This document shows positions 9,594 through 18,422 of a stretch of DNA of 64,000 bases, in pieces. How positions within the stretch are numbered: the first letter of the stretch is position 1; every line of letters begins with the position of its first letter. This DNA is from Chitinophaga rhizophila. Its GTDB lineage: Bacteria > Bacteroidota > Bacteroidia > Chitinophagales > Chitinophagaceae. The stretch is from contig NZ_JAICCF010000001.1 of assembly GCF_019492185.1 (NCBI RefSeq), forward strand, positions 744,001 through 808,000, in the 5' to 3' direction. A model generated the notes under the pieces. The model was not told the origin of the DNA. It ran no database searches and saw only the letters and a program-made list of their open reading frames with translations. A program made the translations under genes and the position numbers.

Positions 9594-10793
9594 ATGATCC
9601 CTTCCATACGTACAGCATATAATCATCAGTTCACCGACAAACAATACCACGACTTTCTCGAAGGTATTGCGCTGGAAGCAGGTGAAGCACCTGTTTTTAA
9701 AGTGGCAGAAACCCCGGTGTTTATCCCGGCAACCCTTACTGCCCAACTCATACAAGCGTGTGATGAAATCATTGCCGTGATCATGCGGCCTGACTTTAAA
9801 GAACTCACCCGCCATGCGATCCCTCACCAGCTGAAAGCCCCTCATGAAAATGATCATCCTCATTTCATCGTGATTGACTTTGCAGTGTGCCGGGACGAAC
9901 ATGGAGAACTTACGCCCCGGCTAATAGAACTGCAGGGTTTTCCATCGCTGTATGCCTTTCAGGAACTGATGGCCCGGCAATTCCGCACACATTTCAATAT
10001 CCCGGATACAGTCAACAATTTCTTCGGCGGATTAGACAGTGAAAGCTATTTCCAGCTGCTGAAAGAGGTAATTGTCGGCAACTTCAACCCTGAAGAAGTC
10101 GTGCTGCTGGAAGTCAAACCTCATGAACAGAAAACACGGATAGACTTCTACTATACTGAACAACGCCTGGGTATTAAACCGATATGTGTAACTGAACTGA
10201 TACAGGAAGGTAAAAAACTGTACTACGAAACCGGCGGCGGAAAAGTACAGATCAGGAGAATCTATAACCGGGTAATATTTGACGATCTGCACCGCCAACA
10301 GGAACACCTTGGCAAACATGTTAGTCTGTTACAGGATCTTGACGTGGAATGGGTCACCCACCCCAACTGGTTTTACCGCATCAGTAAATACATGCTACCT
10401 TTCATACACAGCGAATATGCACCAAAGAGCTGGTTCCTCCATGAACTGCCGGTCATTCCTGCTGATCTGGAAAATTATGTACTGAAGCCTTTATTCTCCT
10501 TTGCCGGACAAGGTGTACTGATCGATGTGACGCAGGCAGATATTGACAGGATCACTGATCCTGAGAACTGGATATTGCAGCACAAAGTGCAATATGACCC
10601 TGCCATTGTTACTCCGGAAGGCCCTGCTTACTGCGAAATCAGAATGATGTACATATGGCCGGACGATAGTCCGAAGCCATTACTCGTACATAACCTGGCC
10701 CGCATCAGTAAAAGTAAGATGATCGGCGTTACGCAAGGTAAGCCTCAACAGTGGACAGGTGGCAGCTGCGCCTTCTTTGAGCAGGAACTATAA
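9594..10793 (+). CDS. ATP-grasp domain protein (second ligase of the cluster)
   Basis: A 399-residue protein. The C-terminal half has ATP-grasp features: YVLKPLFSFAGQGVLID (nucleotide-binding lysine and glycine loop, about 292-308), the hinge WILQHKVQYDP, and the basic/acidic end CEIRMMYIWPD with LARISKSKMIGV. The N-terminal half (about 1-200) includes IELQGFPSLYAFQ and is not like the ATP-grasp at 6383, so the two are not recent duplicates. It closes the ligase cluster, and its 3' end overlaps the convergent FAD oxidoreductase gene by 6 bases. The product is unknown. Confidence 0.75.
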   Translation: MIPSIRTAYNHQFTDKQYHDFLEGIALEAGEAPVFKVAETPVFIPATLTAQLIQACDEIIAVIMRPDFKELTRHAIPHQLKAPHENDHPHFIVIDFAVCRDEHGELTPRLIELQGFPSLYAFQELMARQFRTHFNIPDTVNNFFGGLDSESYFQLLKEVIVGNFNPEEVVLLEVKPHEQKTRIDFYYTEQRLGIKPICVTELIQEGKKLYYETGGGKVQIRRIYNRVIFDDLHRQQEHLGKHVSLLQDLDVEWVTHPNWFYRISKYMLPFIHSEYAPKSWFLHELPVIPADLENYVLKPLFSFAGQGVLIDVTQADIDRITDPENWILQHKVQYDPAIVTPEGPAYCEIRMMYIWPDDSPKPLLVHNLARISKSKMIGVTQGKPQQWTGGSCAFFEQEL

Positions 10794-12419
10794 GCTCTGC
10801 TTGTCTTTCTGCAACTGCGTCTTCAGCTTATCATAACTGATATCCTGAACAGCTTTTTTACTGTCAATCGCCTGGGCAGCGGCAGTAGCAGCGCTTTGTC
10901 CCAGGATCATAAATACTGGCTCCATCCTCACTGAACCGTACGCAATATGTGTACAGGACAAACACACCGGCACCAGCAGATTGTTGCACTCCTGCTTTTC
11001 AGGAACAATAGCGCCATAGCTGATGCGGTAAGGTACTGGTATTTCAATGCCTATATCGCCTTCATTCTGTACAGTGCCATCTGCCTGCACATATCTTTGG
11101 GTATTGTGAGAATCCAGGGTATAAGAGCCCATCCCTACTGATTGAGATACCGGCTTTTTGCCCAGTACCTCATTTTCTGTCATCGTTTCTCTACCTTTCA
11201 GGCGTCTGGCTTCACGGATGTACAGCTGGTGCGGCCAGTGATTATTGTCTTTGAACTCATCACGGGCTAATCCCCACTCCTTCATGCGGTTGCGTATCTG
11301 TTCAGGCACCCTGGCATCTGTTCCGATGAAATACAATAGTCCCTGCTGATACGTCTGGTGCGCAGCAATAATCTCCTTCCTCTTCTCGTAAGTAGCTTCC
11401 GGATAATCGTAATTCATGCCAATGTAATCCATGCTGAACGGACCATGGTTATTGACATCCGTTTTATGGTTAGGGATAGGATCGAACTTGTTAAACGTCT
11501 CATTCCAGCCGGTTTCAAATACGCGCAGCAGCAATGCATACTGTGTAGAATCATAACCTGCCGGACGAGGCACAGGCATCCGGTTGGCAGGAAGATCGGT
11601 GAGACAGAGGCGGAAGCAGTAAGCTTGTATTTTGTTATCACCACTTCCCTTTTCTCCCGGCGGCAGGGCAGATATCTGCGGCAGCAGGCCACTGGTAGCA
11701 TCTCCGGGAATCTTATAAGCGCTTACCGGTTTCTTAAAATGGTGGCCATGGTGAAATACGTCTGTCTGCACACCTGCCCACTCTTCTCCAAACTCTTTCA
11801 CACCTTCCCTTCCTACGCGGTATGACACGCCCGCAGCTGCCATCAGATCGCCTTCATAAGTAGCGTCTATAAACATCTTACCCTCATAGGTGTTACCGCT
11901 CAGGGTTTTGATAGCCGTGATGCGGTTGGCTTTTTTAATGACACCTTTCTCTCTATCCAGCCATTCATTCCGGATCACTTTTATACCATATTCTTTGACA
12001 AAGTCTTCAAACACTTTCTCAGCCACATGAGGCTCAAATATCCACATGGTACGTTCCGTACCATCTATGGCTGCGGTACCCTGGCCTTTATTACCATAGG
12101 CAGATTGCTGCTGCCAGTTCCAGGCTCCTGGTTGCTGGTAGTGCTGGTATATGCGATGGTAAAACTCGCGGGCCAGTCCGCCGATTACTTCTTTATTACC
12201 GGTGTCAGTGAAACCAAGGCCGCCGGAAGAGAGACCGCCAAGATGCTTATCAGGTGATACAACAACGACTGACTTATGCATTTTGCTGGCCTGTACAGCA
12301 GCGGTAATAGCCGCGGAAGTGCCGCCATAAATAACAATGTCAGTTGCTGTAGTGGTCTGGGCAATGGTATGCGTAAATGACAGGGAGCACGAAAGGCACA
12401 GTGCTATCAGGTATTTCAT
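10788..12419 (-). CDS. Exported FAD-dependent oxidoreductase
   Basis: A 543-residue flavoprotein of the FAD_oxidored family (Pfam 12831 type). A signal peptide (about residues 1-20, cut near TIAQ) indicates export, probably to the periplasm. The dinucleotide-binding fold follows at once: DIVIYGGTSAAITAAVQA (about 26-43), then GGLSSGGLGFTDTGN, which is characteristic of the family. Later motifs are MFIDATYEGDLMAAAGVSYR and, near the C-terminus, SCTHIAYGSVRMEPVFMILG with QSAATAAAQA. Such proteins often accompany carbohydrate catabolism, but there is no sugar gene beside it here. The substrate is unknown. The convergent overlap with the ligase cluster means transcription of the two is likely to interfere. 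Confidence 0.85.
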   Translation of the reverse strand: MKYLIALCLSCSLSFTHTIAQTTTATDIVIYGGTSAAITAAVQASKMHKSVVVVSPDKHLGGLSSGGLGFTDTGNKEVIGGLAREFYHRIYQHYQQPGAWNWQQQSAYGNKGQGTAAIDGTERTMWIFEPHVAEKVFEDFVKEYGIKVIRNEWLDREKGVIKKANRITAIKTLSGNTYEGKMFIDATYEGDLMAAAGVSYRVGREGVKEFGEEWAGVQTDVFHHGHHFKKPVSAYKIPGDATSGLLPQISALPPGEKGSGDNKIQAYCFRLCLTDLPANRMPVPRPAGYDSTQYALLLRVFETGWNETFNKFDPIPNHKTDVNNHGPFSMDYIGMNYDYPEATYEKRKEIIAAHQTYQQGLLYFIGTDARVPEQIRNRMKEWGLARDEFKDNNHWPHQLYIREARRLKGRETMTENEVLGKKPVSQSVGMGSYTLDSHNTQRYVQADGTVQNEGDIGIEIPVPYRISYGAIVPEKQECNNLLVPVCLSCTHIAYGSVRMEPVFMILGQSAATAAAQAIDSKKAVQDISYDKLKTQLQKDKQSL

Positions 12420-12499
12420 AACGGTGGATTGAGCGGGTTGACATCAGGGATCCGGATGGGTGGCCCGGGGTGGAAATATAGTGGTTATACAAAGTAAGA

Positions 12500-12546
12500 A
12501 GCCTTCCGGGCAGTATCGCGCTGCAGCGTGGTACATGCCGGAAGGC
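12500..12546 (-). terminator. Hairpin downstream of the rhodanese gene
   Basis: AGCCTTCCGGGCA and TGCCGGAAGGC form an 11-bp stem with one bulge and a long GC-rich loop. It lies just past the rhodanese stop on its strand. Confidence 0.55.
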
Positions 12547-12570
12547 ATTGTTATTTTATCAACTGATGGA

Positions 12571-12879
12571 TTATTTACCAAACTGGTCCTGCCATGCAAG
12601 CATACCACCAGCCAGGTTCTTAACATTCTGGAAGCCCATTGTTTCCAGGATCATAGCTGCTTGTCCGCTACGACCGCCGCTGCGGCAGTAAACAATCACT
12701 TCTTCTCCTTTCAGGTCTTCCAGTTCATCCACCTGCATGGCACGGATGTCGCCTAATGGCACCAGCTTACCGCCGATATTGAAATCCTCATGTTCATGCG
12801 GTTCCCTTACATCTACCAGATGCAGGTTTTCGCCGCTGTCAATGCGCTGTTTCACTTCTGCTGCGCTAATATTTTCCAT
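12571..12879 (-). CDS. Single-domain rhodanese-like sulfurtransferase
   Basis: A 102-residue cytoplasmic protein consisting of one rhodanese domain. The start gives MENISAAEVK; the substrate-loop strand is LHLVDVREPHEHEDFNIGG and the active-site loop is VIVYCRSGGRSGQAA, with catalytic Cys65. The loop CRSGGRS is that of active single-domain rhodaneses rather than the phosphatase-like or inactive forms. It probably carries persulfide sulfur. It lies downstream of the PASTA gene on the same strand, with a 53-base gap. Confidence 0.9.
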   Translation of the reverse strand: MENISAAEVKQRIDSGENLHLVDVREPHEHEDFNIGGKLVPLGDIRAMQVDELEDLKGEEVIVYCRSGGRSGQAAMILETMGFQNVKNLAGGMLAWQDQFGK

Positions 12880-12932
12880 GGCTGTGAATTTTTAAGTTTT
12901 TGATTTATACAGCAATATAAGGTATTGTACGA

Positions 12933-13754
12933 TTAATCCTCCTGTTCAACCGGTGGAGCAGGTACTACACCACTATCTTTTTCAGGACGGGTGTTGGATA
13001 GCCAGATATCGACAGACTCACCCGCACGCACCATATTCAGTTCATTCAGGCTGTTTCTGCGCATCGGTGTCTGCTTCACTACAAATGCGTTAGCTGTATC
13101 TCTTACAGAAGGATCGATGATCACCGTACCAAGTCCGAGGTTGCTGGCGCTCAGTGTTTCTTTTGCTTCCATGAAGGTCATACCTACCAGGTCTGGTGCA
13201 GGATTTTCGGTATTACCGGTACCACTGCTGAGTACAAGGGTGATATTACTGCCTTCCGGAATATCACGGCCTGGTTTAACAGGTTTACCATTCAGTAACT
13301 GCTGTAACACCGTGTTAGTGGCAAAGTCAGGTTTGTAGATAGTATCACCTACATTCAGCCTGAGACTATGCAAGGTCATTTCTGCACTACGGAAGGTCAG
13401 ACCGGTAAGATCAGGCATCTGCACCATCGGCGGAATGACCTTATTTACTGTAAGATAAATAGTACGACCTACTTTTACAATAGATCCTCTGGCAGGTGTC
13501 TGTTCCCACACAGCAAGGCCCGGGAGGCTGTCTACAAAGATAGAATCTCTTACATCCACTCCGAATCCTGCATTTTCGAGGATCATAGTGGCTTCCTGTA
13601 TATTTTTCTTGTATACATCAGGGACGGTAAGGGTATCCCCGTGTTTTGTGATAAACCCTAGTAATGAAAAGAAAAGCAGCCCCAGTACGGCAAATATGCC
13701 TACTACAACCAGCAGGTTGAAGCCGAAGGAGCGTTTGGTTATTGACTTGAACAC
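12933..13754 (-). CDS. Membrane-anchored triple-PASTA protein
   Basis: A 273-residue protein with one N-terminal transmembrane segment (about residues 13-35) followed by three PASTA repeats outside the membrane: about 40-107 (DTLTVPDVYKKN), 110-182 (MVQMPDLTGLTF) and 186-258 (NPAPDLVGMTF). A short Pro/Glu tail ends the protein. There is no kinase or transpeptidase domain, so this is a stand-alone PASTA protein. PASTA domains bind peptidoglycan fragments or assemble cell-wall complexes. The upstream neighbour, 34 bases away on the same strand, is D-Ala-D-Ala ligase, which supports a cell-wall role and probable cotranscription. Confidence 0.85.
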   Translation of the reverse strand: MFKSITKRSFGFNLLVVVGIFAVLGLLFFSLLGFITKHGDTLTVPDVYKKNIQEATMILENAGFGVDVRDSIFVDSLPGLAVWEQTPARGSIVKVGRTIYLTVNKVIPPMVQMPDLTGLTFRSAEMTLHSLRLNVGDTIYKPDFATNTVLQQLLNGKPVKPGRDIPEGSNITLVLSSGTGNTENPAPDLVGMTFMEAKETLSASNLGLGTVIIDPSVRDTANAFVVKQTPMRRNSLNELNMVRAGESVDIWLSNTRPEKDSGVVPAPPVEQED

Positions 13755-13788
13755 AAATTATATTTTAACGTTAAAATGAACTCAGGTG

Positions 13789-14778
13789 TTACTTCCTCAG
13801 GCATTCTTCAATTAATGTGCCGTAAAACTCCTGCAGGGTCATACCGGCGGCCCTTACCTGCTGAGGAACGATACTGTTTTCTGATTGTCCGGGCATAGTG
13901 TTAACCTCCAGGAAAAACAGGCGGTTGTTTGCTTCTTCCCAGATGAAATCCATCCTTACAATACCACGACAGTTCAGCTTATCATACAGCTTTTTAGCAG
14001 TCTCCTGGATCAGCGTCAATACATCTGCCGGCGCTTCGGCGGGCGTTACTTCCCTGGATACGCCTGGTGTATATTTGGCTTCGTAATCGAAAAATTCTTT
14101 ACCGCTGATGATCTCTGTAGGAGGAAGTACGGTCAGTTGACCATTGGTTTTATATAAACCACAGGTAATTTCCCTTCCTTTTACAAACTCTTCGATGAGA
14201 ATCTGTACATCTTCATGGAAGGCTTTCTCTATAGCCGGCGCCAGCTCTTCAGCGGTATTTACTTTAGACATACCGATGCTGCTACCACCTTCGGCGGGTT
14301 TTACAAACACCGGCAATCGCAGTTCCTGCAGAATAGCCTGGGTATCAAAAGGCTGATCTTTGAAGATATGTACTGATTTTGATACGTTTACAACATCAAG
14401 AGCAGCTACTACTTTGTTGCAGTAGCTCTTATTAAAGGTCAGGGCAGAAGATACCATGCCGCAGCTGGTGAACGGAATACCCAGCATTTCAAAGTATCCC
14501 TGCAGACGTCCATCTTCACCCGGCGTACCGTGTATACCGATAAATACAGCATCAAATGTCACCTTGTTTCCATTGATAGTCAATGAGAAATCATTTTTAT
14601 CTACCGCTACCAGCTGACCGTCTGCACCTGTGTAGTTCCATCCATCGCGGGTGATAGAGATCTTATAGACATCATACTTGCTGCTATCAAGATGTTTTTC
14701 TATCACGGCTGCACTCTTCACTGAAATTACATATTCACCGGAGTACCCACCGGCTACCAGGGCGATGTTCTTTTTCAT
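13789..14778 (-). CDS. ddl: D-alanine--D-alanine ligase
   Basis: A 329-residue cytoplasmic enzyme joining two D-alanines with ATP for peptidoglycan. It is an ATP-grasp protein of typical length. Motifs are NIALVAGGYSGEYVISVKSA at the N-terminus, GIHGTPGEDGRLQGYFEMLG, the ATP loop VKPAEGGSSIGMSKV, and the metal-binding end FFLEVNTMPGQSENSIVPQQ. The usual wording of that last motif is PGxTxxS; here it is PGQSENS. It is upstream of the PASTA gene on the same strand. Confidence 0.95.
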   Translation of the reverse strand: MKKNIALVAGGYSGEYVISVKSAAVIEKHLDSSKYDVYKISITRDGWNYTGADGQLVAVDKNDFSLTINGNKVTFDAVFIGIHGTPGEDGRLQGYFEMLGIPFTSCGMVSSALTFNKSYCNKVVAALDVVNVSKSVHIFKDQPFDTQAILQELRLPVFVKPAEGGSSIGMSKVNTAEELAPAIEKAFHEDVQILIEEFVKGREITCGLYKTNGQLTVLPPTEIISGKEFFDYEAKYTPGVSREVTPAEAPADVLTLIQETAKKLYDKLNCRGIVRMDFIWEEANNRLFFLEVNTMPGQSENSIVPQQVRAAGMTLQEFYGTLIEECLRK

Positions 14779-14849
14779 ATATAATTTAATAATAAGCGGA
14801 TAAAGTTAATAGAAATTAGTGGATGTGCACTTTTTTTAGGACAAAAGAA

Positions 14850-14880
14850 AAGGGAAGAAAGTTTGATCCTTTCTTCCCTT
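14850..14880 (-). terminator. Terminator after the ferredoxin gene
   Basis: AAGGGAAGAAAG and CTTTCTTCCCTT pair around a short loop, with a T-rich tract following on the minus strand. It separates the ferredoxin transcript from ddl. Confidence 0.8.
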
Positions 14881-14956
14881 CAGGTTCCGGCATGCGTTCC
14901 GATTATTATCGATGACCAGTTACCGGTTAGTTCCTTAAGCTTCCTGTATGATGATA

Positions 14957-15304
14957 TTACATATGTAATTTTTCTTTCTTAGCCAGCAGTTCGTCTACTG
15001 TTTCCTGGTACATCTCGTCAGGAACACAGCAGTCTACCGGGCAAACAGCTGCACATTGAGGCTCTTCATGGAAGCCCTGGCATTCTGTACATTTGTTTGG
15101 AACGATGTAATAACTATCTACAGCAATTGGCGCATTACGCTGATCAGCAGCAATTGAAGTACCGTCCATCATTACGAACTGGCCTTTAATTGATGTACCA
15201 TCAGCCATTGCCCACTCAACACCACCCTCATAAATAGCGTTATTTGGACACTCCGGTTCACATGCGCCACAATTAATACATTCATCTGTTATCTTGATTG
15301 CCAT
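14957..15304 (-). CDS. 2[4Fe-4S] ferredoxin
   Basis: A 115-residue electron carrier. The first cluster motif is [12 protein letters not shown] near residues 9-20. The second is split by the insertion typical of this group: [13 protein letters not shown] followed by [10 protein letters not shown] roughly 40-residue insert lies between the two motifs. It is divergent from the acyl-CoA reductase gene with 93 bases between the starts, each with its own -7 element. This pairing is, to my knowledge, recurrent in Bacteroidota and suggests the ferredoxin may serve as redox partner or share regulation with the reductase. Confidence 0.92.
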   Translation of the reverse strand: MAIKITDECINCGACEPECPNNAIYEGGVEWAMADGTSIKGQFVMMDGTSIAADQRNAPIAVDSYYIVPNKCTECQGFHEEPQCAAVCPVDCCVPDEMYQETVDELLAKKEKLHM

Positions 15305-15315
15305 AGTATAAACTT

Positions 15316-15344
15316 TTTGTTTAAGTAGTAAGCCATTAATTTTG
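15316..15344 (+). promoter_or_regulatory. Promoter of the acyl-CoA reductase gene
   Basis: TTTG at 15316-15319, a 17-base spacer, then TAATTTTG at 15337-15344 fit the Bacteroidota vegetative promoter. The ATG follows 53 bases later. Confidence 0.55.
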
Positions 15345-15348
15345 CAGA

Positions 15349-15356
15349 CAAAAATA
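15349..15356 (-). promoter_or_regulatory. Putative -7 element of the ferredoxin gene
   Basis: On the minus strand TATTTTTG fits TAnnTTTG and lies 44 bases upstream of the ferredoxin ATG. The -33 box is not clear. It lies only a few bases from the divergent plus-strand -7 element. Confidence 0.45.
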
Positions 15357-15397
15357 GAATATCTAGGTTTAAAAAGTTAATTATTTATACAGATTCA

Positions 15398-16390
15398 ATG
15401 AGCAGTATAGAAAAAGTAGCAGCCCTCGTGCGTTTGGGTCAATACCTGTCAGGCAACGATTCTGCGTTACAGACTGTGAAAGACCGAGCATTTCAGGCTA
15501 ACGGATGGTTCACTCACAACTTCATTGATCTATCCCTGCAAAATATTTGCCGTTATTATCTTGACGAGTCAAAGCTGAACAGCTGGCTCTCAGGTTATCC
15601 TGCTCCCACCGCTTCTCCCCGTTCAGTCGGGATCGTGGCAGCCGGCAATATTCCGCTGGTAGGTTTCCATGACTGGTTGTGCGGTTTCCTGAGCGGCCAT
15701 CAGGTACGCCTGAAGTTATCTTCCAAAGATACAGTGCTCATGCAGCATGTAATAGACAAGATGAGCGAATGGTATCCGCAATATGCACAGCAAACCCTTG
15801 TACAGGACATGCTGAAAAACTGCGACGCCTATATTGCTACCGGTAGCAATAACTCTGCCCGTTATTTTGAATATTACTTTGCACAGTATCCGCATATTAT
15901 CCGTCGCAACCGTACTTCTGTAGCTATCCTTGATGGTACAGAAACAGTTGCTGAACTGGAAGCCCTCGCAGATGATGTGATGTTGTATTTTGGCCTGGGA
16001 TGCAGGAATGTTACCAAAATATTCGTGCCTGAAGGATATAACTTTGAAGCGCTGATACAAGCCTTCCGCAAGTATGCCCACCTGGCCGATCACCATAAGT
16101 ACAAGAACAATTACGACTATAACCTGGCCCTCATCCTGCTGAATGGATCGCCTTATATGGCAAATGACAATATCATCCTGGTAGAATCGGGGTCTATTTT
16201 TTCGCCAATCAGCGTGCTGCACTATGGCTATTACACCAGCGCTGCTACACTGGCAGAGGAGCTGCAAGCCAGCAATGACCTCCAATGCCTGGTGGGTCAC
16301 GGATATACCGCTTTCGGTAATGCACAGCAACCCGGCCTTTCAGACTATGCTGACGGCGTGGATACCATGCAATTCCTGACTGGCTTGTAA
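15398..16390 (+). CDS. LuxC-like acyl-CoA / acyl-protein reductase
   Basis: A 330-residue member of the LuxC acyl-CoA reductase family, which reduces an activated acyl group to an aldehyde with NAD(P)H. The N-terminus gives IVAAGNIPLVGFHDWLCGFL (cofactor-binding region) and KLSSKDTVLMQ. The likely nucleophile is Cys202 in YFGLGCRNVTKIFVP. The C-terminus has GHGYTAFGNAQQPGLSDYADG. It is shorter than LuxC itself (about 480 residues) and lacks its lux partners, so bioluminescence is not implied. The usual Bacteroidota context is the divergent ferredoxin, as here. The physiological aldehyde is unknown. Confidence 0.82.
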   Translation: MSSIEKVAALVRLGQYLSGNDSALQTVKDRAFQANGWFTHNFIDLSLQNICRYYLDESKLNSWLSGYPAPTASPRSVGIVAAGNIPLVGFHDWLCGFLSGHQVRLKLSSKDTVLMQHVIDKMSEWYPQYAQQTLVQDMLKNCDAYIATGSNNSARYFEYYFAQYPHIIRRNRTSVAILDGTETVAELEALADDVMLYFGLGCRNVTKIFVPEGYNFEALIQAFRKYAHLADHHKYKNNYDYNLALILLNGSPYMANDNIILVESGSIFSPISVLHYGYYTSAATLAEELQASNDLQCLVGHGYTAFGNAQQPGLSDYADGVDTMQFLTGL

Positions 16391-16413
16391 CAGGCCGTAC
16401 TTCATATATTATT

Positions 16414-16446
16414 ACGGGCAGCACTTTGACAGAGCTGCCCGTTTGC
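16414..16446 (+). terminator. Terminator after the acyl-CoA reductase gene
   Basis: ACGGGCAGC and GCTGCCCGT form a perfect 9-bp stem around an 11-base loop, followed by a short T tract. Confidence 0.75.
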
Positions 16447-16634
16447 ATTTCCAGGATACTGATAAACCGTCATGTGTTATACCCTGTAAGAATGACGGTT
16501 CTGTCGGTTAAATAGACATCATCTTGTCATGAAAAGCAACAATCTGTCAGTCTCCGCGTTAAGATCATATTAACTATTCATATAAAAATGTGTTAAAGTA
16601 AACGTGGTATACAACGTTCACTGTTACGCCCCCT

Positions 16635-16642
16635 TAAATTTG
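16635..16642 (+). promoter_or_regulatory. Putative -7 element of htrA
   Basis: TAAATTTG matches TAnnTTTG exactly and gives a leader of about 65 bases before the ATG at 16711. No good -33 box is seen, so activation by an alternative factor is possible. Confidence 0.45.
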
Positions 16643-16710
16643 TGTCACGAGGCATGTAAATTGATATTCATTCCTTATACTATCATTTAAAATTTTAAAC
16701 AACGAAACAT

Positions 16711-18249
16711 ATGAAATTCCGGCAAATTGCGGCAACTGTTCTTATCAGCGCGGCAACTGCTGTTGCCAGCATCTATGTGTACAGCAGATACCAACCCCGG
16801 CAGACAGGCCCCTATCAAAATGGATCACAGGATATCCCGGTTAATTACGCCAGCTACATGCCCGGCGCAAATGCTAAAAACGCCACACCTCCAACTGATT
16901 TCAGCCAGGCAGCAAAGATTGCTGTACCAGGTGTAGTGCACATTAAGACCAAGATAAATCCAAGACAGGTTACCAATAATCTGCAGAGAAGAAGAAGTGT
17001 GTTGCAGGACCTTTTCGGGGATGATTTCTTCGGAGATGAATTTCAGGGAGAAGGCGGCGGCCGTAAATATTATATTCCAGGTCAGATGGCCTCCGGTTCC
17101 GGTGTGCTGATCTCTGACGATGGTTATATCATCACCAACAACCACGTAGTGGATGATGCTGACGAAATAGCAGTGACATTAAATGACTACAAGACTTACA
17201 AGGCAAAAGTAATTGGTACTGATCCAAGCACTGACCTGGCAGTGATCAAGGTAGACGCTAAGAATCTTCCTTACCTGCTGTATGGTAACTCTGACGATGT
17301 AGAAATCGGACAATGGGTGCTGGCTGTAGGTTATCCGTTAAACCTGGAGACTACTGTAACTGCAGGTATCGTGAGTGCAAAAGCACGTACGATCGGTATT
17401 AACAAACAGGTAAGAAGAAATGCGATTGAATCATTTATTCAGACGGATGCTGCCGTAAACCAGGGTAACAGTGGTGGCGCATTGATTAATACTGCCGGAG
17501 AACTGATCGGTATCAACTCCGCAATCGCTTCCCCTACGGGCGCTTATGCAGGTTACTCCTACGCTATTCCGGTGAACCTGGTAAAGAAAGTAGTAAATGA
17601 CCTGATGAAATATGGTAACGTACAACGCGCTTACCTGGGCATCTACTACCAGGATCCTAACAGCATTCCTGAAGATAAATGGGAAGAAGCAGGTATCAGA
17701 AGAGATATCAGTGGCGTACCAGTAACCGGTGTTCTGGAAACTGGCTCCGCTGCAGCTGCAGGTATCAGAAAAGGTGATATTATCACAGGCATCAATGGTG
17801 TGCAGACGCCTTCCATCCCTCAGATGACAGAACAGATTGCACGTTATAAACCAGGTGATAAGATCAGCATCAGCTATATCCGTGATGGTAAACAATATTC
17901 ACAGTCAACCGTACTGAAAAATGCCGATGGTACTACAGATATTGTAAAGAGCAGCGTACTGGATGCACTGGGTGCAGACCTGTATACACTCAGTAAATCA
18001 GAAGCAGCAAGAGCGGGTGTACGCGGCGGTGTATATGTCAATAACATCAGCAGCGGTATACTGAAGAAACAAACCAATATGAAGAGAACCTTCATTATAC
18101 TGAAAGCGGGCGGACAACCAGTAAATTCCATCGAGGACCTGAAAAAGGTACTTGATAAAGAAAAGAAGGTCCAGCTTGAAGGGGTATACCCGGAATTAAA
18201 CGGTGTATATTATTATAATATCGATCTGGCTAACGGACAAGAGTTTTAG
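16711..18249 (+). CDS. Do-type (HtrA/DegQ) periplasmic serine protease
   Basis: A 512-residue envelope quality-control protease. An N-terminal hydrophobic segment (about 5-25) directs export. The trypsin-like domain (about 70-300) has the complete triad: His145 in TNNHVV, Asp175 in STDLAV and Ser254 in NQGNSGGALIN. A PDZ domain follows (about 325-405: VPVTGVLETGSAAAAG, IRKGDIITGINGV), then a second, weaker PDZ-like region (about 420-505). A long acidic/glycine-rich loop (FGDDFFGDEFQGEGGG) sits where DegP carries its LA loop. It degrades or refolds misfolded envelope proteins. It is monocistronic with its own terminator. Confidence 0.93.
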   Translation: MKFRQIAATVLISAATAVASIYVYSRYQPRQTGPYQNGSQDIPVNYASYMPGANAKNATPPTDFSQAAKIAVPGVVHIKTKINPRQVTNNLQRRRSVLQDLFGDDFFGDEFQGEGGGRKYYIPGQMASGSGVLISDDGYIITNNHVVDDADEIAVTLNDYKTYKAKVIGTDPSTDLAVIKVDAKNLPYLLYGNSDDVEIGQWVLAVGYPLNLETTVTAGIVSAKARTIGINKQVRRNAIESFIQTDAAVNQGNSGGALINTAGELIGINSAIASPTGAYAGYSYAIPVNLVKKVVNDLMKYGNVQRAYLGIYYQDPNSIPEDKWEEAGIRRDISGVPVTGVLETGSAAAAGIRKGDIITGINGVQTPSIPQMTEQIARYKPGDKISISYIRDGKQYSQSTVLKNADGTTDIVKSSVLDALGADLYTLSKSEAARAGVRGGVYVNNISSGILKKQTNMKRTFIILKAGGQPVNSIEDLKKVLDKEKKVQLEGVYPELNGVYYYNIDLANGQEF

Positions 18250-18283
18250 GATTTCATATAGGTTTATAGGTTAAGGATGGAGG

Positions 18284-18313
18284 GTCCCGGGAGTTATCCC
18301 GGGACTTTTCTTT
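18284..18313 (+). terminator. Terminator after htrA
   Basis: GTCCCGGGA and TCCCGGGAC form a perfect 9-bp stem with a 4-base loop, followed by TTTTCTTTT. Confidence 0.85.
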
Positions 18314-18357
18314 TGCGGGCTTTGCAGCCGGTTTAAGTTTTACGCCATCCCGCTACC

Positions 18358-18422
18358 AAAAGGTCATCTTAAGGGCACTTCGATATCCCCGGGATATTGA
18401 AGTGCCCTTAAGATGACCTTTT
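18358..18422. repeat. 65-bp near-perfect palindrome
   Basis: Two 32-base arms around a single base, with 31 of 32 positions complementary. The left arm runs AAAAGGTCATCTTAAGGGCA to GATATCCC; the right arm runs GGGATATT to AGATGACCTTTT. It lies between the convergent htrA and LytTR regulator genes, after the htrA terminator. It could be a bidirectional terminator or a REP/MITE-like element. Confidence 0.85.

Larger units (their letters stand above)
16391..16710. other. Intergenic region with terminator and htrA promoter
   Basis: The first 60 bases hold the terminator of the acyl-CoA reductase gene. The middle shows no reading frame. The last 110 bases are AT-rich and contain the -7 element TAAATTTG before htrA. 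Confidence 0.6.

Noticed and set aside
15398..16390. Luciferase or bioluminescence locus
   Set aside because: Only a short LuxC-like reductase is present, with no luxD, luxE, luxA or luxB neighbours.
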